A stretch of DNA of 64,000 nt from Trichomonas vaginalis G3 (Eukaryota; Parabasalia; Trichomonadida; Trichomonadidae), in contig NC_067205.1 of assembly GCF_026262505.1 (NCBI RefSeq), positions 10,912,001 to 10,976,000 of the forward strand, in the 5' to 3' direction. The notes under the pieces were generated by a model. That model was given only the letters and a program-made list of their open reading frames with translations. It did not search any database and was not told the DNA's origin. Shown here piece by piece: positions 53,823-62,411 of the stretch (positions are counted from its first letter, which is position 1; each line of letters opens with the position of its first letter). The position numbers and the translations under genes are program-made.

Positions 53823-54778
53823 TCGTCATTTTCAACTTCTTTAGCATATTCGTCAGGAGTTGTCTTATATTTGTTAGGAACTGTCTTTGAAAGTATACCA
53901 CCTTGAACCTTAACAAGTTTGAAACGAGGTCTGACAATAGTAGTTTTATCTTCTGCTTGCAGTCTGTACATTTTGCCATGTTTGCCTAAAACTTCATAAT
54001 ATTCTCTTGTATACTTTCTTCTATTTTTACGAACACGAATGCGAGTACCTGTCGAGTTCCCATTGTTGTCATAGTCAATAGTATTTTCATATGGGTCGCG
54101 TTTAGGTATTTCTATTTTTACTTTGTCACCTTTCTTAAGTTTGAAGCCTGGCATTCTTTCTTGTCTATCCCTCTTAACTAAACTATTAAATATATAGTCT
54201 TTCTCTAAGTCAGGGTTGTTTTTCATTTCTTCAGGGGAATGGTTTCCCAAACCTTTTTGTTTACGGCTATTGTAAATATTTAAAACTTGTCTCATCTTTG
54301 CCATGGAGAAGTGTCTATATTTGTCGTCATATGACATTTCATTTGCTTCACCACCTTGTGGTTGGTTTAAGTCTCTTAAGATTTTTATACAACTGTCAAT
54401 GACACCAAGAGCAGAATGGTTTTGGTCGACAATGAAATATTGGTTTACATTTTTTGAACGCAGATAGTTTTTAATATCGTCTGATTTGAAAGAACTTTCA
54501 CAGTCAGATGTCAGTTTTGTTGGATGGTATTTGTCAACGAATATTGTCAAAGCAGTTTTCACATCTAAAATATTTTTGGACTGTAATGGTATGGCTTCAC
54601 AGTATCTTGTGTTTTGACCAACAAATATTAGCCAGTATGGAGGTCCATCTTCTCTATACCTCGGAATGTTTTCCAAGATATCCATAAACCAAGCATTTGG
54701 TGTTGAACTAAAGATTTTTATCATGAGTGCTTTCTTTGTTGCCTTAGAAACATAGGGGTCCTTGTTTGGATTCGTCAT
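53819..54778 (-). CDS. Retroviral-type (rve) integrase of the second element
   Basis: 319 residues starting MTNPNKDPYVSKATKKALMI, apparently whole. The catalytic core has NAWFMDILENIPRYREDGPP (first Asp), YWLIFVGQNTRYCEAIPL, KLTSDCESSFKSDDIKNYLR (second Asp) and a following helix HSALGVIDSCIKILRDLNQP. A basic C-terminal region with an SH3-like LKKGDKVKIEIPKRD follows. It overlaps the end of the fibre gene by 4 bp, tail to tail. It would insert the element into chromosomes. It is only distantly like the integrase of the first element. Confidence 0.85.
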   Translation of the reverse strand: MTNPNKDPYVSKATKKALMIKIFSSTPNAWFMDILENIPRYREDGPPYWLIFVGQNTRYCEAIPLQSKNILDVKTALTIFVDKYHPTKLTSDCESSFKSDDIKNYLRSKNVNQYFIVDQNHSALGVIDSCIKILRDLNQPQGGEANEMSYDDKYRHFSMAKMRQVLNIYNSRKQKGLGNHSPEEMKNNPDLEKDYIFNSLVKRDRQERMPGFKLKKGDKVKIEIPKRDPYENTIDYDNNGNSTGTRIRVRKNRRKYTREYYEVLGKHGKMYRLQAEDKTTIVRPRFKLVKVQGGILSKTVPNKYKTTPDEYAKEVENDD

Positions 54779-54793
54779 TTTTTACCCTATAAA

Positions 54794-55193
54794 ATGGGTT
54801 TATTTGGCGCATTAGCAGGAGTCGCATCTAGATTTTGCCCGCAGTGGGAACAATAGCCAGAGGTGCATTTGGAATTGGAAGGAAGATTTTGAGTACATTA
54901 GGTATACTTAAAGAGAAAGCACAACCTATTATACAAACTGTACAGAAAGGTTGGGAGGTAGCACGAGATGCAGCAAATCTTATTCCAATCCTGAAACAAG
55001 AGGAAAAGTTCAAGGATGGATGGACAATGTAGGAAGAGAAGCAGGAAACTACTATAACAAAGCAAATGACTACTATAACCAAGCAGGGCACTATATGGAC
55101 CAAGGTGAAAGATTCTTTAACAGAGGATATAACCATGCACAACAATGGGTAAACAACAACCAACCGCAACCACCTCAAACGTGGGGAATGTAA
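54794..55193 (+). pseudogene. Amphipathic Gly/Ala-rich virion-type gene, broken
   Basis: Starts MGLFGALAGVASRF. It contains amphipathic Gly/Ala/Ile-rich helices (GTIARGAFGIGRKILSTLGI), then a Tyr/Asn/Gln-rich tail with repeated YYN-AN-DYYNQ motifs (YYNKANDYYNQAGHYMDQGE). Composition suggests a membrane-active or internal virion protein. Its ATG is 15 bp from that of the divergent integrase. About two breaks. Confidence 0.5.
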
Positions 55194-55212
55194 ATTTTTT
55201 TACTGAGATGAA

Positions 55213-55368
55213 ATGAACAATACAGCATTGAGACAAATGGGTTCAAGATGGATTTGTCGACTTCCAGCAGTTACACAACCACGTGTTTGTCAAGTTCTTC
55301 CTATACCTCAGGAAGTTTTAGACCGACTTAAAAAACCTAAACAACCAGTTGAAAACAAAACAAACTAA
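55213..55368 (+). CDS. 51-residue protein of the second element
   Basis: Reads MNNTALRQMGSRWICRLPAV and ends PKQPVENKTN. The ATG overlaps an upstream ATG-AAA-TGA in the leader ACTGAGATGAAATGA, exactly as for the next gene at 55388. The shared leader is the main evidence that it is expressed. No family is recognised. Confidence 0.5.
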   Translation: MNNTALRQMGSRWICRLPAVTQPRVCQVLPIPQEVLDRLKKPKQPVENKTN

Positions 55369-55387
55369 AATTTTTTACTGAGATGAA

Positions 55388-55971
55388 ATGACCGAAGAAG
55401 TTGAAACGGTAGATTTGACACCACAAACAAAAAGTTCAGAACCATTGTCAAAACCTGTCAAAGAACTTACAGATGAAGAGAAAAATTCATAATAGAAAGT
55501 GCCAGGTCTGGAAATACAAACCCTAACTACAAAGTCACTTTTCATAGAAATGGAACGGCAAGTATCTCAAAAAAGAAACAGACTCTCACAAATAAAATAT
55601 TGAAGTCTGAAGGAGTTAAAGAGACAACAGATGGGAAGGTATTCTTCACCGACCAACAGTTCATTATAGAACATCTCATTGACTTAGAGTCGAAATATTC
55701 TAAACTTTACAACAAACACAAAAAGTTGAAAGGAAAACAAAAACAAATGGCATATGATATTTATGAAGATGTTGACGACACAACCATACCTGCAAGTGAG
55801 GTAAAGTCAGAGGAACCGAAAAGTGACGAAAAACCAATAGAAGAAGGGAAGCCACAAACTGAAGAAAAACCAAAACCAAAGTTTAGTTTCCAAACTAAAC
55901 CAAGTCAACCTTCATTAGCTGGTATGGGTTGGCGTCAAAGACTTATGGCAGCAGGCGGTTACGTAAAGTAA
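55388..55971 (+). pseudogene. Unknown charged gene of the second element, broken
   Basis: Begins MTEEVETVDLTPQTKSSEPL after the ACTGAGATGAAATGA leader. Further on come a helical Lys-rich stretch (DLESKYSKLYNKHKKLKGKQ) and a Glu/Lys/Pro-rich tail ending GMGWRQRLMAAGGYVK. No family is recognised; a scaffold or core protein is possible. About one break. Confidence 0.45.
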
Positions 55972-56019
55972 AAGAAAAAAACATTTTTTCAAAAAATATA
56001 TTTTTTTATTTTTATAAAA

Positions 56020-56604
56020 ATGTACGCTGAGTTTGTTGGAGAAGACCGTTGGGAAACTTGTTTGTTAGATGAGAAATATGAAATTCACTGTTGTGAGTCA
56101 TTTGAAGTCAGAAACAAAAAGACAAAAAGAGTTTTAAGCGAATGGGAGCAAAATAACGGATATGCTAGGATGAGGGTTGGTGGGAAACACTATCTTAAAC
56201 ATGTTGTCATTGCAACTCATTTTATACCGAACCCTAACAATCTACCTTTTGTAGACCATATAAACCATATAAGAAATGACAATAGACTTGAAAACTTACG
56301 TTGGGTCACTTGTTCTGAAAACAATAAGAACAAAAGCAATTTTCGAGATATAGTATTCGAATTTGTCGACGAACTAGAAGATGAAGCAATTGAAATTACA
56401 GACTATGGCAAGCATACGTTTGAGTTTTACTACTATAGCGAAGAACAAGACTCTTTCTACTTTTATACCGGCGTAAGCTATAGAAAATTACAAGTATATT
56501 TTACTAAGGAAGGCTGTGCTTATGTAAACGCTAGAGATACAGATGGAAAAAAAGTTAGACTATATCTTAACAAATTCAAGAAGCTATATGGCATACCATT
56601 TTAA
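56020..56604 (+). CDS. HNH endonuclease (NUMOD4-HNH type)
   Basis: 194 residues starting MYAEFVGEDRWETCLLDEKY, whole. An N-terminal NUMOD4-like segment (residues ~9-50) is followed by the HNH core: KHVVIATHFIPNPNNLPFVD, HINHIRNDNRLENLRWVTCS, ENNKNKSNF. His, Asn and His positions fit the HNH_3 family of phage homing endonucleases. The C-terminal ~85 residues are a separate domain without a match. It may cut DNA as a free-standing homing nuclease. Leader TTTTTTTATTTTTATAAAA precedes the ATG. Confidence 0.85.
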   Translation: MYAEFVGEDRWETCLLDEKYEIHCCESFEVRNKKTKRVLSEWEQNNGYARMRVGGKHYLKHVVIATHFIPNPNNLPFVDHINHIRNDNRLENLRWVTCSENNKNKSNFRDIVFEFVDELEDEAIEITDYGKHTFEFYYYSEEQDSFYFYTGVSYRKLQVYFTKEGCAYVNARDTDGKKVRLYLNKFKKLYGIPF

Positions 56605-56641
56605 AACGTTTTTTAAAACAGTATATTTTTACATATATTAA

Positions 56642-57502
56642 ATGTTTCAGGTTGAAAAACAAAGAACAAATGTAGCAGATACAAAACCGTTAGACTATAT
56701 CTTCACAAATGCCGGTAGGACTATTTCAGATGAAGAAATTTCATCCGGTGCTTACAGGTTTGACTTTCCAATTCGTTGGCTTCAAAGTCCTTCAGATGCA
56801 AAGGCAATAGGATTTAGAAGAGTTTTGTTTTCAAAAAGAACTAACGCGTTTATGTTTGCAGTATATTTTCATGGTCAGTATAGAGCTTCTGACGGTCTAC
56901 TAGACAAATTTGACGAAATGAGAATCTTTACGGTTCGTTCAGACGAAAATCTTGAGAAGACTCTAAATGACTTTCAAACTCAAATAAACAAATACTACTG
57001 GGAATTTCAAGAAAAATACGACTCTTTACTAAACGGAACTTACTATCTGAAACTAGAATATGACAAGATGAACTCCACAGTTTCATTTCAAAGGATTGAA
57101 AATAACCCTCCAAGAGATACACAGTTTTTATTTTGGCAAGTAGACAAACGTTCTTGGCACAATTTCTTCGGTTACTAAACCAGAACGAACCATTACCACC
57201 TGACGGTCCGTTCTGGTTTATACGCCCACCAGCAGATTTGACAGTTTATAGAAACGTGTTTGACCCTCAAAATGTCATGTGTCATGCAAGTTTCAGTTCA
57301 AGCAACAATAGTTTTCTTTGTATTGGTAAGGACTTTTATGACTTTGCTTCTAAATTCTACGAACCACCTAGTAACAGTTTTCTCTGACTTTCAAGTTTGG
57401 TTCACAACAAACGGTGTGCAGCATATTATTCCATTGTACTACGACTTTTATCTCGAATTGTCTTTCATATATAACTACGGAGAAGTGCTGAAAAAGTATT
57501 GA
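56642..57502 (+). pseudogene. Minor virion-type protein, paralogue of 51733-52571, broken
   Basis: Starts MFQVEKQRTNVADTKPLDYI and shares YRFDFPIRWL, KAIGFRR and DFQVWFTTNG with the minus-strand paralogue. Beta-rich; no named family. It follows the HNH gene at short distance, leader ATATTTTTACATATATTAA. About one or two breaks. Confidence 0.55.
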
Positions 57503-57505
57503 AAA

Positions 57506-57568
57506 ATGAGTTTTGGTTGAAAAAATACGGTGGAGCCAAAAGTGGCTCGACCTCAAAACAAGCATTTT
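57506..57568 (+). repeat. 63-bp inverted repeat, left of the KilA-N gene
   Basis: Reverse complement of 58697-58759 with one difference. It contains the hairpin GAGCC-AAAAGT-GGCTC. The two copies bracket the KilA-N gene. Confidence 0.9.
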
Positions 57569-57918
57569 GTGAAGAATATACCAACCCGCGGAAAACAGCG
57601 GGTTGCTTTTTATACAAAATTCAACAGGTAAATTTTCATGAATTTCCTTAAGACAGAAAAAAATATATTTTAGGTGTCACCAGGTCACTCGGTCAACTAA
57701 CATCTTTTTGAAAATGGTGACAACATGACATTTTGACAACAACACAGGAAATAGACTTCATCGTAAATGTTTTGTTAAGATTTCATCGTATATGTTTGTT
57801 GAGACTTCATCGTATATGTTTTGTCGAGATTTTTATCGTTGTGGTCCGACGGTTAAGCCACAAACGAATGTCCGACGTCCCACCAAAAAATATTTTTATT
57901 TTTTATTGTACGTACTGA
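57569..57918. other. Non-coding leader region of the KilA-N gene
   Basis: From left to right: a copy of a segment of the downstream gene with a CCCGC/GCGGG hairpin and T run (57563-57620); a degraded copy of the GGTCACC core repeat of the first element (57671-57748, GTGTCACCAGGTCAC and GACAACATGACATTTTGACA); three TCATCGTA[AT]ATGTTTTGT units; an ATGTCCGACGT motif near 57870 that recurs at 62412; then an AT-rich leader. Confidence 0.7.
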
Positions 57919-58581
57919 ATGACAGTCGAAGCAAAAACGTTCACGAACAAATCTAATGGCGAAACATTCACAAAAGGCACTTACAACGGTATTGAAGTCT
58001 TACGTAGAGACAAGGATGGTTATATAAATGCAACAAAGATGTGTCAGCAGTTTAGGAAAGACTTTAGAAGGTTGTTGGAAAATAAGTCCTGGGAAGAGTA
58101 TTTTAAGGCATTTTGTGAAGAATATACCAACCCGCGGAATTCCGCGGGTTGCTTTTTATACACAGTTCATGCAGAAATTCCGGATGAAATCAAACAGGTT
58201 AGAGGAATGTATGTAGACCCAAGACTCGTAAACTATATTGCAATGTGGGCTTCTCCAAAATATTGTATAGCAGTTGGAAAAATTATGGACTCCATAGACA
58301 AGAAAGTTCATGAGAAGTTAGATGAAGAAGAACTCGAAGATACAGTAGAGAATGCTAAACCTTTGTTTGAAGAAGAAGTTAGAAAAAATGTGCTTAAACA
58401 AATAGAACATGAACGTGAGATATGTTCTGGTTATAGAGACTCGCCATACGAACTAGACCAATGGGAACAAGAAGATTTAAAGAGAGAATTTAGAGAATAT
58501 GAACTCGCTAAGATAGCATTTGAAGCTGCAGAAAAGAAGTTAAAAGTTTGGGGTCGTTTTGTACAAAAATATTGTGAGTAA
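57919..58581 (+). CDS. KilA-N domain DNA-binding protein A
   Basis: 220 residues starting MTVEAKTFTNKSNGETFTKG, whole. The KilA-N core is clear: VLRRDKDGYINATKMCQQFR, then VRGMYVDPRLVNYIAMWASP and KYCIAVGKIMDSIDKKVHEK. KilA-N domains bind DNA and are found in large DNA viruses and phages. Between the two core parts is an insert, FCEEYTNPRNSAGCFLYTVH, whose DNA holds the perfect palindrome CCCGCGGAATTCCGCGGG (58131-58148). The C-terminal half is helical and charged. The gene is bracketed by 63-bp inverted repeats. Confidence 0.85.
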   Translation: MTVEAKTFTNKSNGETFTKGTYNGIEVLRRDKDGYINATKMCQQFRKDFRRLLENKSWEEYFKAFCEEYTNPRNSAGCFLYTVHAEIPDEIKQVRGMYVDPRLVNYIAMWASPKYCIAVGKIMDSIDKKVHEKLDEEELEDTVENAKPLFEEEVRKNVLKQIEHEREICSGYRDSPYELDQWEQEDLKREFREYELAKIAFEAAEKKLKVWGRFVQKYCE

Positions 58582-58621
58582 ATGAACCATTTTTTTTATT
58601 GAATTCGGCAAAAATATATTT

Positions 58622-58680
58622 TAGGTGAAGAGGTGAGATTTCACCTGTTTTTTCACCTCTTTTTTCACCTCATGAATTTT
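58622..58680. repeat. GGTGA-type hairpin repeat
   Basis: After AAAAATATATTTTA comes GGTGAAGAGGTGA, then TTTCACCT, TTTTTTCACCTC and a second CACCTC, ending near TGAATTTTCATGAA. The first arm can pair with any of three TCACC arms. Other copies: near 49160, 49472, 49558, and in reverse near 49817, 50013, 59829 and 60645. Confidence 0.85.
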
Positions 58681-58696
58681 CATGAATTTTATACAG

Positions 58697-58759
58697 AAAA
58701 TGCTTGTTTTGAGGTCGAGCCACTTTTGGCTCCACCGTATTCTTTCAACCAAAACTCAT
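58697..58759 (-). repeat. 63-bp inverted repeat, right of the KilA-N gene
   Basis: Partner of 57506-57568. Confidence 0.9.
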
Positions 58760-58767
58760 GAATTCAG

Positions 58768-58850
58768 CAAAAATATATTTTAGGGTAGAAGGGTATATCT
58801 ACCCCGTTTTCTACCCTCTTTTCTACCCTCTTGAATTTGTCATGAATTTT
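58768..58850. repeat. GGGTA-type hairpin repeat
   Basis: Same plan as 58622-58680: AAAAATATATTTTA, GGGTAGAAGGGTA, ATCTACCCC, TTTTCTACCCTC and again CTACCCTC, TTGAATTT..CATGAA. Every GGTGA is replaced by GGGTA and every TCACC by TACCC. Confidence 0.85.
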
Positions 58851-58912
58851 CCCGAAATAAAAAATAAAGTTGGTTTTTTTAAAAAAATATTTTTTATTTT
58901 TATTGTAAGAAC

Positions 58913-59824
58913 ATGTTAGCAACAACAGCACCAAACTCTTTAGTCATGAACCCAACTTCAATGTTAGTAGAGATGAAAAGCTTCATTCCTTCTTCATATA
59001 CTTTCGAAACAGAAATCCAGATAAAGCAAGAACTTCTCCAAGGAGATTTAGATTGCACTGCGAAAGATGAAACAAATGAACAGTATCTTTACGACATGCA
59101 GGACATTATTGACCATCTACCTAAACTTCCTGAAATCCAACAACAAAAGCTTACTATTCCAGAATTCGATGAAATAGAAGTCAAAGCAACTGACTCAGTA
59201 GAAATAAAGAAGTTCATACGAAAGGTTAACTATGAGTTTCTTGGATTTCATTGCAACCACAAAGTCATGGACAAAGATTGCGATATGGTATATAAGAACA
59301 TCTCTGACATATACAAATCTGGGGAGTTTAAGACCTACGACAACTTTGTTTCGTTAGTTGCAAAATGTGTATGGCAGATAAGAGATAAAGATAGAAGAGG
59401 TAAGATATGGAATGAACAAATAAGACCCGCAACTTTTGAGTTAAAGAGAGCAATTGACGCCTTAGTTGTTTTAGCAGGTAAGGTTTCAATGTACAATGCT
59501 AAAATGAACCCACAATGTTCAAAATGTAAAGCAGCAATGAGGAAATATAACTACTCCGTCAAAGAGATAGAAAGAATGAGAAACGACTATGCAGACTTAA
59601 AGAAAGAAGCAGAAAAGCCAGCAGAAGATAAAATGGATATGTTGACATTTCTTAATAAAAACTATCCAACAGCAGAAGATTTCCTTCTATCTGACGTCAA
59701 GAAGAAGTATAAAGAAACTTTCGGTATCGTTAAAACATTCGATGTACTGACAGAAGAAATAGAAGCTACGAAATTGTTTAGGATTTCAAATATACATCAT
59801 ACAATTCATGTAAAACGCTTATAA
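58913..59824 (+). CDS. Unknown protein of the second element (303 residues)
   Basis: Starts MLATTAPNSLVMNPTSMLVE, whole. It is mainly helical, with a Cys pair (NPQCSKCKAAMRKY) and a C-terminal segment (MDMLTFLNKNYPTAEDFLLS, KKYKETFGIVKTFDVLTEEI) that looks like a small winged-helix or helical domain. No named family is recognised. It lies between two KilA-N type genes, and a DNA-binding role is possible. Leader TTTTTATTTTTATTGTAAG. Confidence 0.6.
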   Translation: MLATTAPNSLVMNPTSMLVEMKSFIPSSYTFETEIQIKQELLQGDLDCTAKDETNEQYLYDMQDIIDHLPKLPEIQQQKLTIPEFDEIEVKATDSVEIKKFIRKVNYEFLGFHCNHKVMDKDCDMVYKNISDIYKSGEFKTYDNFVSLVAKCVWQIRDKDRRGKIWNEQIRPATFELKRAIDALVVLAGKVSMYNAKMNPQCSKCKAAMRKYNYSVKEIERMRNDYADLKKEAEKPAEDKMDMLTFLNKNYPTAEDFLLSDVKKKYKETFGIVKTFDVLTEEIEATKLFRISNIHHTIHVKRL

Positions 59825-59994
59825 AATAACAGGTGAAAAAAGAGGTGAAAAAAGAGGTGAAATCTCACCTCTTCACCTAAAATATATTTTTATTGAATTC
59901 AGCAACAAAATTCGTGAATTTCCTTAAGATAGAAAAAATAAAATAAAGTTAGTTTTATTTTTTTTATTTTTTTATTTTGTATGTAAGAACATAT

Positions 59995-60605
59995 ATGACA
60001 AACACTGAGTTTGAAACAGTTAAAAAGATAGACAATAACACTAAATTGGTTAGAATTGGTGATTTAAACGTAAGATACTCAAAGAAATACAACAAATATT
60101 CTTTGTCAGACATTTTATCTCCATTTGAAAAGAGAGCAAAGGACTGGGTTAGAAATGCTTCAACTCAGAAAATTTTGACAAGAAATCCTGAGCTTATGAT
60201 ATCGGTAAAATTCTATGGAACTGCAGCATATCTTATAGACAAAAGTCTTATACCAATAGTTTTGTTATGGTTAGACCCAGTTGTTGGATATAATTTCATA
60301 ACATATGGTTCGTTCGATACTGAACGTTGCAGTGAAGGCTTACTTTACATCGTTCAGAAACCGAAGGACTTCAATAAAAAGATATAAGATAGGAAGAAAC
60401 ATATAATATAACTCAAAGATATGACAGTACAGTCAATAGAGTCAAGGTTGTGTTTGTTAATGATATGAGAGCTGCTGAAACAGAACTACTTGAAAAGTTT
60501 GAGAAAATGTATGGTGCTCCCATAAAAGGTAAAGAAACGTTTGAAGTAGATGAGATAGATAAAGCTATAAAATTATTTGACGAAGTTGCTGAAAAATACA
60601 TGTAA
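59995..60605 (+). pseudogene. KilA-N-like gene B, broken
   Basis: Starts MTNTEFETVKKIDNNTKLVR after the long TTTTATTTTTTTATTTTGTA leader shared with the gene at 60922. The N-terminal part (YSLSDILSPFEKRAKDWVRN, QKILTRNPELMISVKFYGTA) aligns by eye with KilA-N proteins of the neighbourhood; the end (KVVFVNDMRAAETELLEKFE) has the look of a Bro/KilA C-terminal or T5orf172-like domain. About one break. Its 3' flank repeats that of the preceding gene (CATGTAAAACGCTTATAAAA). Confidence 0.5.
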
Positions 60606-60921
60606 AAATAACGTTTACCATGTAAAACGCTTATAAAATAACTGAGGTGAAAAAACAGGTGAAAAAAGAGGTGAAATCTCACCTCTTCACCTAAAATATA
60701 TTTTTATTGAATTCAGCAACAAAATTCTGAGTAAAATGGCATAAGATTGCTTCCCTCGAAAAACCGAGGATAGAGATTCCGTACGAAAAACAGTGAAATT
60801 TCTCTAGACCGACTTCCTTCGGGGTCGCCAAAACTCTATGAAATCATGAATTTCCTTAAGATAGAAAAAATAACGCTAATTTTATTTTTTTTATTTTTTT
60901 ATTTTGTATGTAAAGACAGAT
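60606..60921. other. Non-coding stretch with hairpins, upstream of KilA-N gene C
   Basis: Holds a reverse GGTGA-type repeat (60645-60710), hairpins CCTCG/CGAGG (60754-60769) and GACC/GGTC (60807-60826), and at 60825-60843 a copy of TCGCCAAAACTCTATGAAA, which occurs twice inside the next gene. Confidence 0.7.
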
Positions 60922-61815
60922 ATGTCAACAACAGAGAACACAACAACTGCTATCGTTCATGAAGCCATAAGTGAAGAATACGAGTGGGTTCAGTATAACA
61001 AACAACTCCGTCTCATTCGTTCGGTCAAAGATGACATGTACCAAATGCAAAGTATTTTGACAGCATGTTTTGCTCCAGATACTAAGAAACCACAAGACTG
61101 GTTTAGGAACCAAAGCACACAAGAACTTTTGAGCGAAGCACAGCGAGACATACTTTTTTCTGAAAACAGTGAAGAACAGCGACTACGAGAAAAATCTTAC
61201 TCGCCAAAACTCTATGAAAACAGTGAAGAACAGCGAGTAAGTAAAAAACCCCAGTCGCCAAAACTCTATGAAAATCGTGAAAAATTGCCAAACGGTTTGA
61301 GAGGATATTATGTACATAGACTTCTTGTAAATGCTGTAGCAATGTGGGCTTCGCCTCGTTATGCTTGGTATATTTACAGACTTCTTGACGAAATTCATAG
61401 ACAAGAACGTGAAGAGATGGAAAACAAGCTTGAAGCAAAAGACAAAAGCATTCAGAAAAGAATACCACGTTCGGTACCAAAAGGAAAGGAAAAGAACTAT
61501 AAGTATATGATTTATACTGAAGAGATGGAAAATGAAGAAGATAAAGATATGGTTATGTTGCATTTAGTCAGAAGAAACAACAAAAGCTTTTACGACCTTG
61601 CTAAGATTTACAAATCTGACAGAAATTGGTTCTATCGCGAAAACTTACCGATTTCAATGACACCAAATGAAGATGTGAAACAAATAGTTCAAGATACTTT
61701 ACCTCAAACACACTATGATATTAAAGGTTGTACAATTCTTACATTCAAAGAAGATTTGCCATTGTTAAAGGAAAAAATAACAGAGTATTTTGACAACTTC
61801 AAACAAGCAGAGTAA
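60922..61815 (+). CDS. KilA-N-like DNA-binding protein C
   Basis: 297 residues starting MSTTENTTTAIVHEAISEEY, whole. The KilA-N second half is clear (LRGYYVHRLLVNAVAMWASP, RYAWYIYRLLDEIHRQEREE), and the C-terminal ~110 residues resemble the DUF3627/MSV199-type regions found after KilA-N in large DNA viruses (tentative). Between the core parts is an insert with two copies of SPKLYEN and of ENSEEQR, encoded by TCGCCAAAACTCTATGAAA (61201, 61255), related to the non-coding copy at 60825. The start at 60922 fits the long AT-rich leader. Confidence 0.75.
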   Translation: MSTTENTTTAIVHEAISEEYEWVQYNKQLRLIRSVKDDMYQMQSILTACFAPDTKKPQDWFRNQSTQELLSEAQRDILFSENSEEQRLREKSYSPKLYENSEEQRVSKKPQSPKLYENREKLPNGLRGYYVHRLLVNAVAMWASPRYAWYIYRLLDEIHRQEREEMENKLEAKDKSIQKRIPRSVPKGKEKNYKYMIYTEEMENEEDKDMVMLHLVRRNNKSFYDLAKIYKSDRNWFYRENLPISMTPNEDVKQIVQDTLPQTHYDIKGCTILTFKEDLPLLKEKITEYFDNFKQAE

Positions 61816-61910
61816 ATGAACCATTTATTTTTCAAGCTTGACACCAAAGATGGCTCAGGTAGCTCTATAAGGTAAATTGCCTCATCTGCTGGGTCTATGT
61901 CGGTCATTGT

Positions 61911-62411
61911 TTCAAGACAAGTCTTTTACTTTTTCAAGACAAGTCTTTTATTGTTTCAAGACAAGTCTTTTACTTTTTCAAGACAAGTCTTTTACTTTTT
62001 CAAGACAAGTCTTTTACTTTTTCAAGACAAGTCTTTTACTTTTTCAAGACAAGTCTTTTACTTTTTCAAGACAAGACCCGTTATTTTTCAAGAAATTTTT
62101 TGGTGTAAAGTTCTCAAATTTGAGAACAGTGGTCTTGATTTCAGACGATACCCGTACTTTTTCAAGACAAGTCTTTCACTTTTTCAAGACAAGTCTTTTA
62201 CTTTTTCAAGACAAGTCTTTTACTTTTTCAAGACAAGTCTTTTACTTTTTCAAGACAAGTCTTTTACTTTTTCAAGACAAGTCTTTTACTTTTTCAAGAC
62301 AAGTCTTTTACTTTTTCAAGACAAGTCTTTTACTTTTTCAAGACAAGTCTTTTACTTTTTCAAGACAAGTCTTTTATTGTTTCAAGACAAGTCTTTTATT
62401 GTTTCAAGACA
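61911..62411. repeat. 22-bp tandem repeat array with palindromic core
   Basis: Two blocks (61911-62075 and 62155-62411), together about 19 copies of a 22-bp unit with core AAGACAAGTCTT, an inverted repeat with a 2-base centre. The unit length is not a multiple of three, and the plus frames stay open only because the unit has no stop codon. Between the blocks is a ~80-bp unique stretch. Confidence 0.9.

Noticed and set aside
57583-57613. Bacterial-type intrinsic terminator (CCCGC hairpin followed by T run)
   Set aside because: It looks like one, but the same block lies inside the KilA-N coding sequence at 58129. Such terminators are not known for eukaryotic pol II genes; a palindromic insert explains it better.
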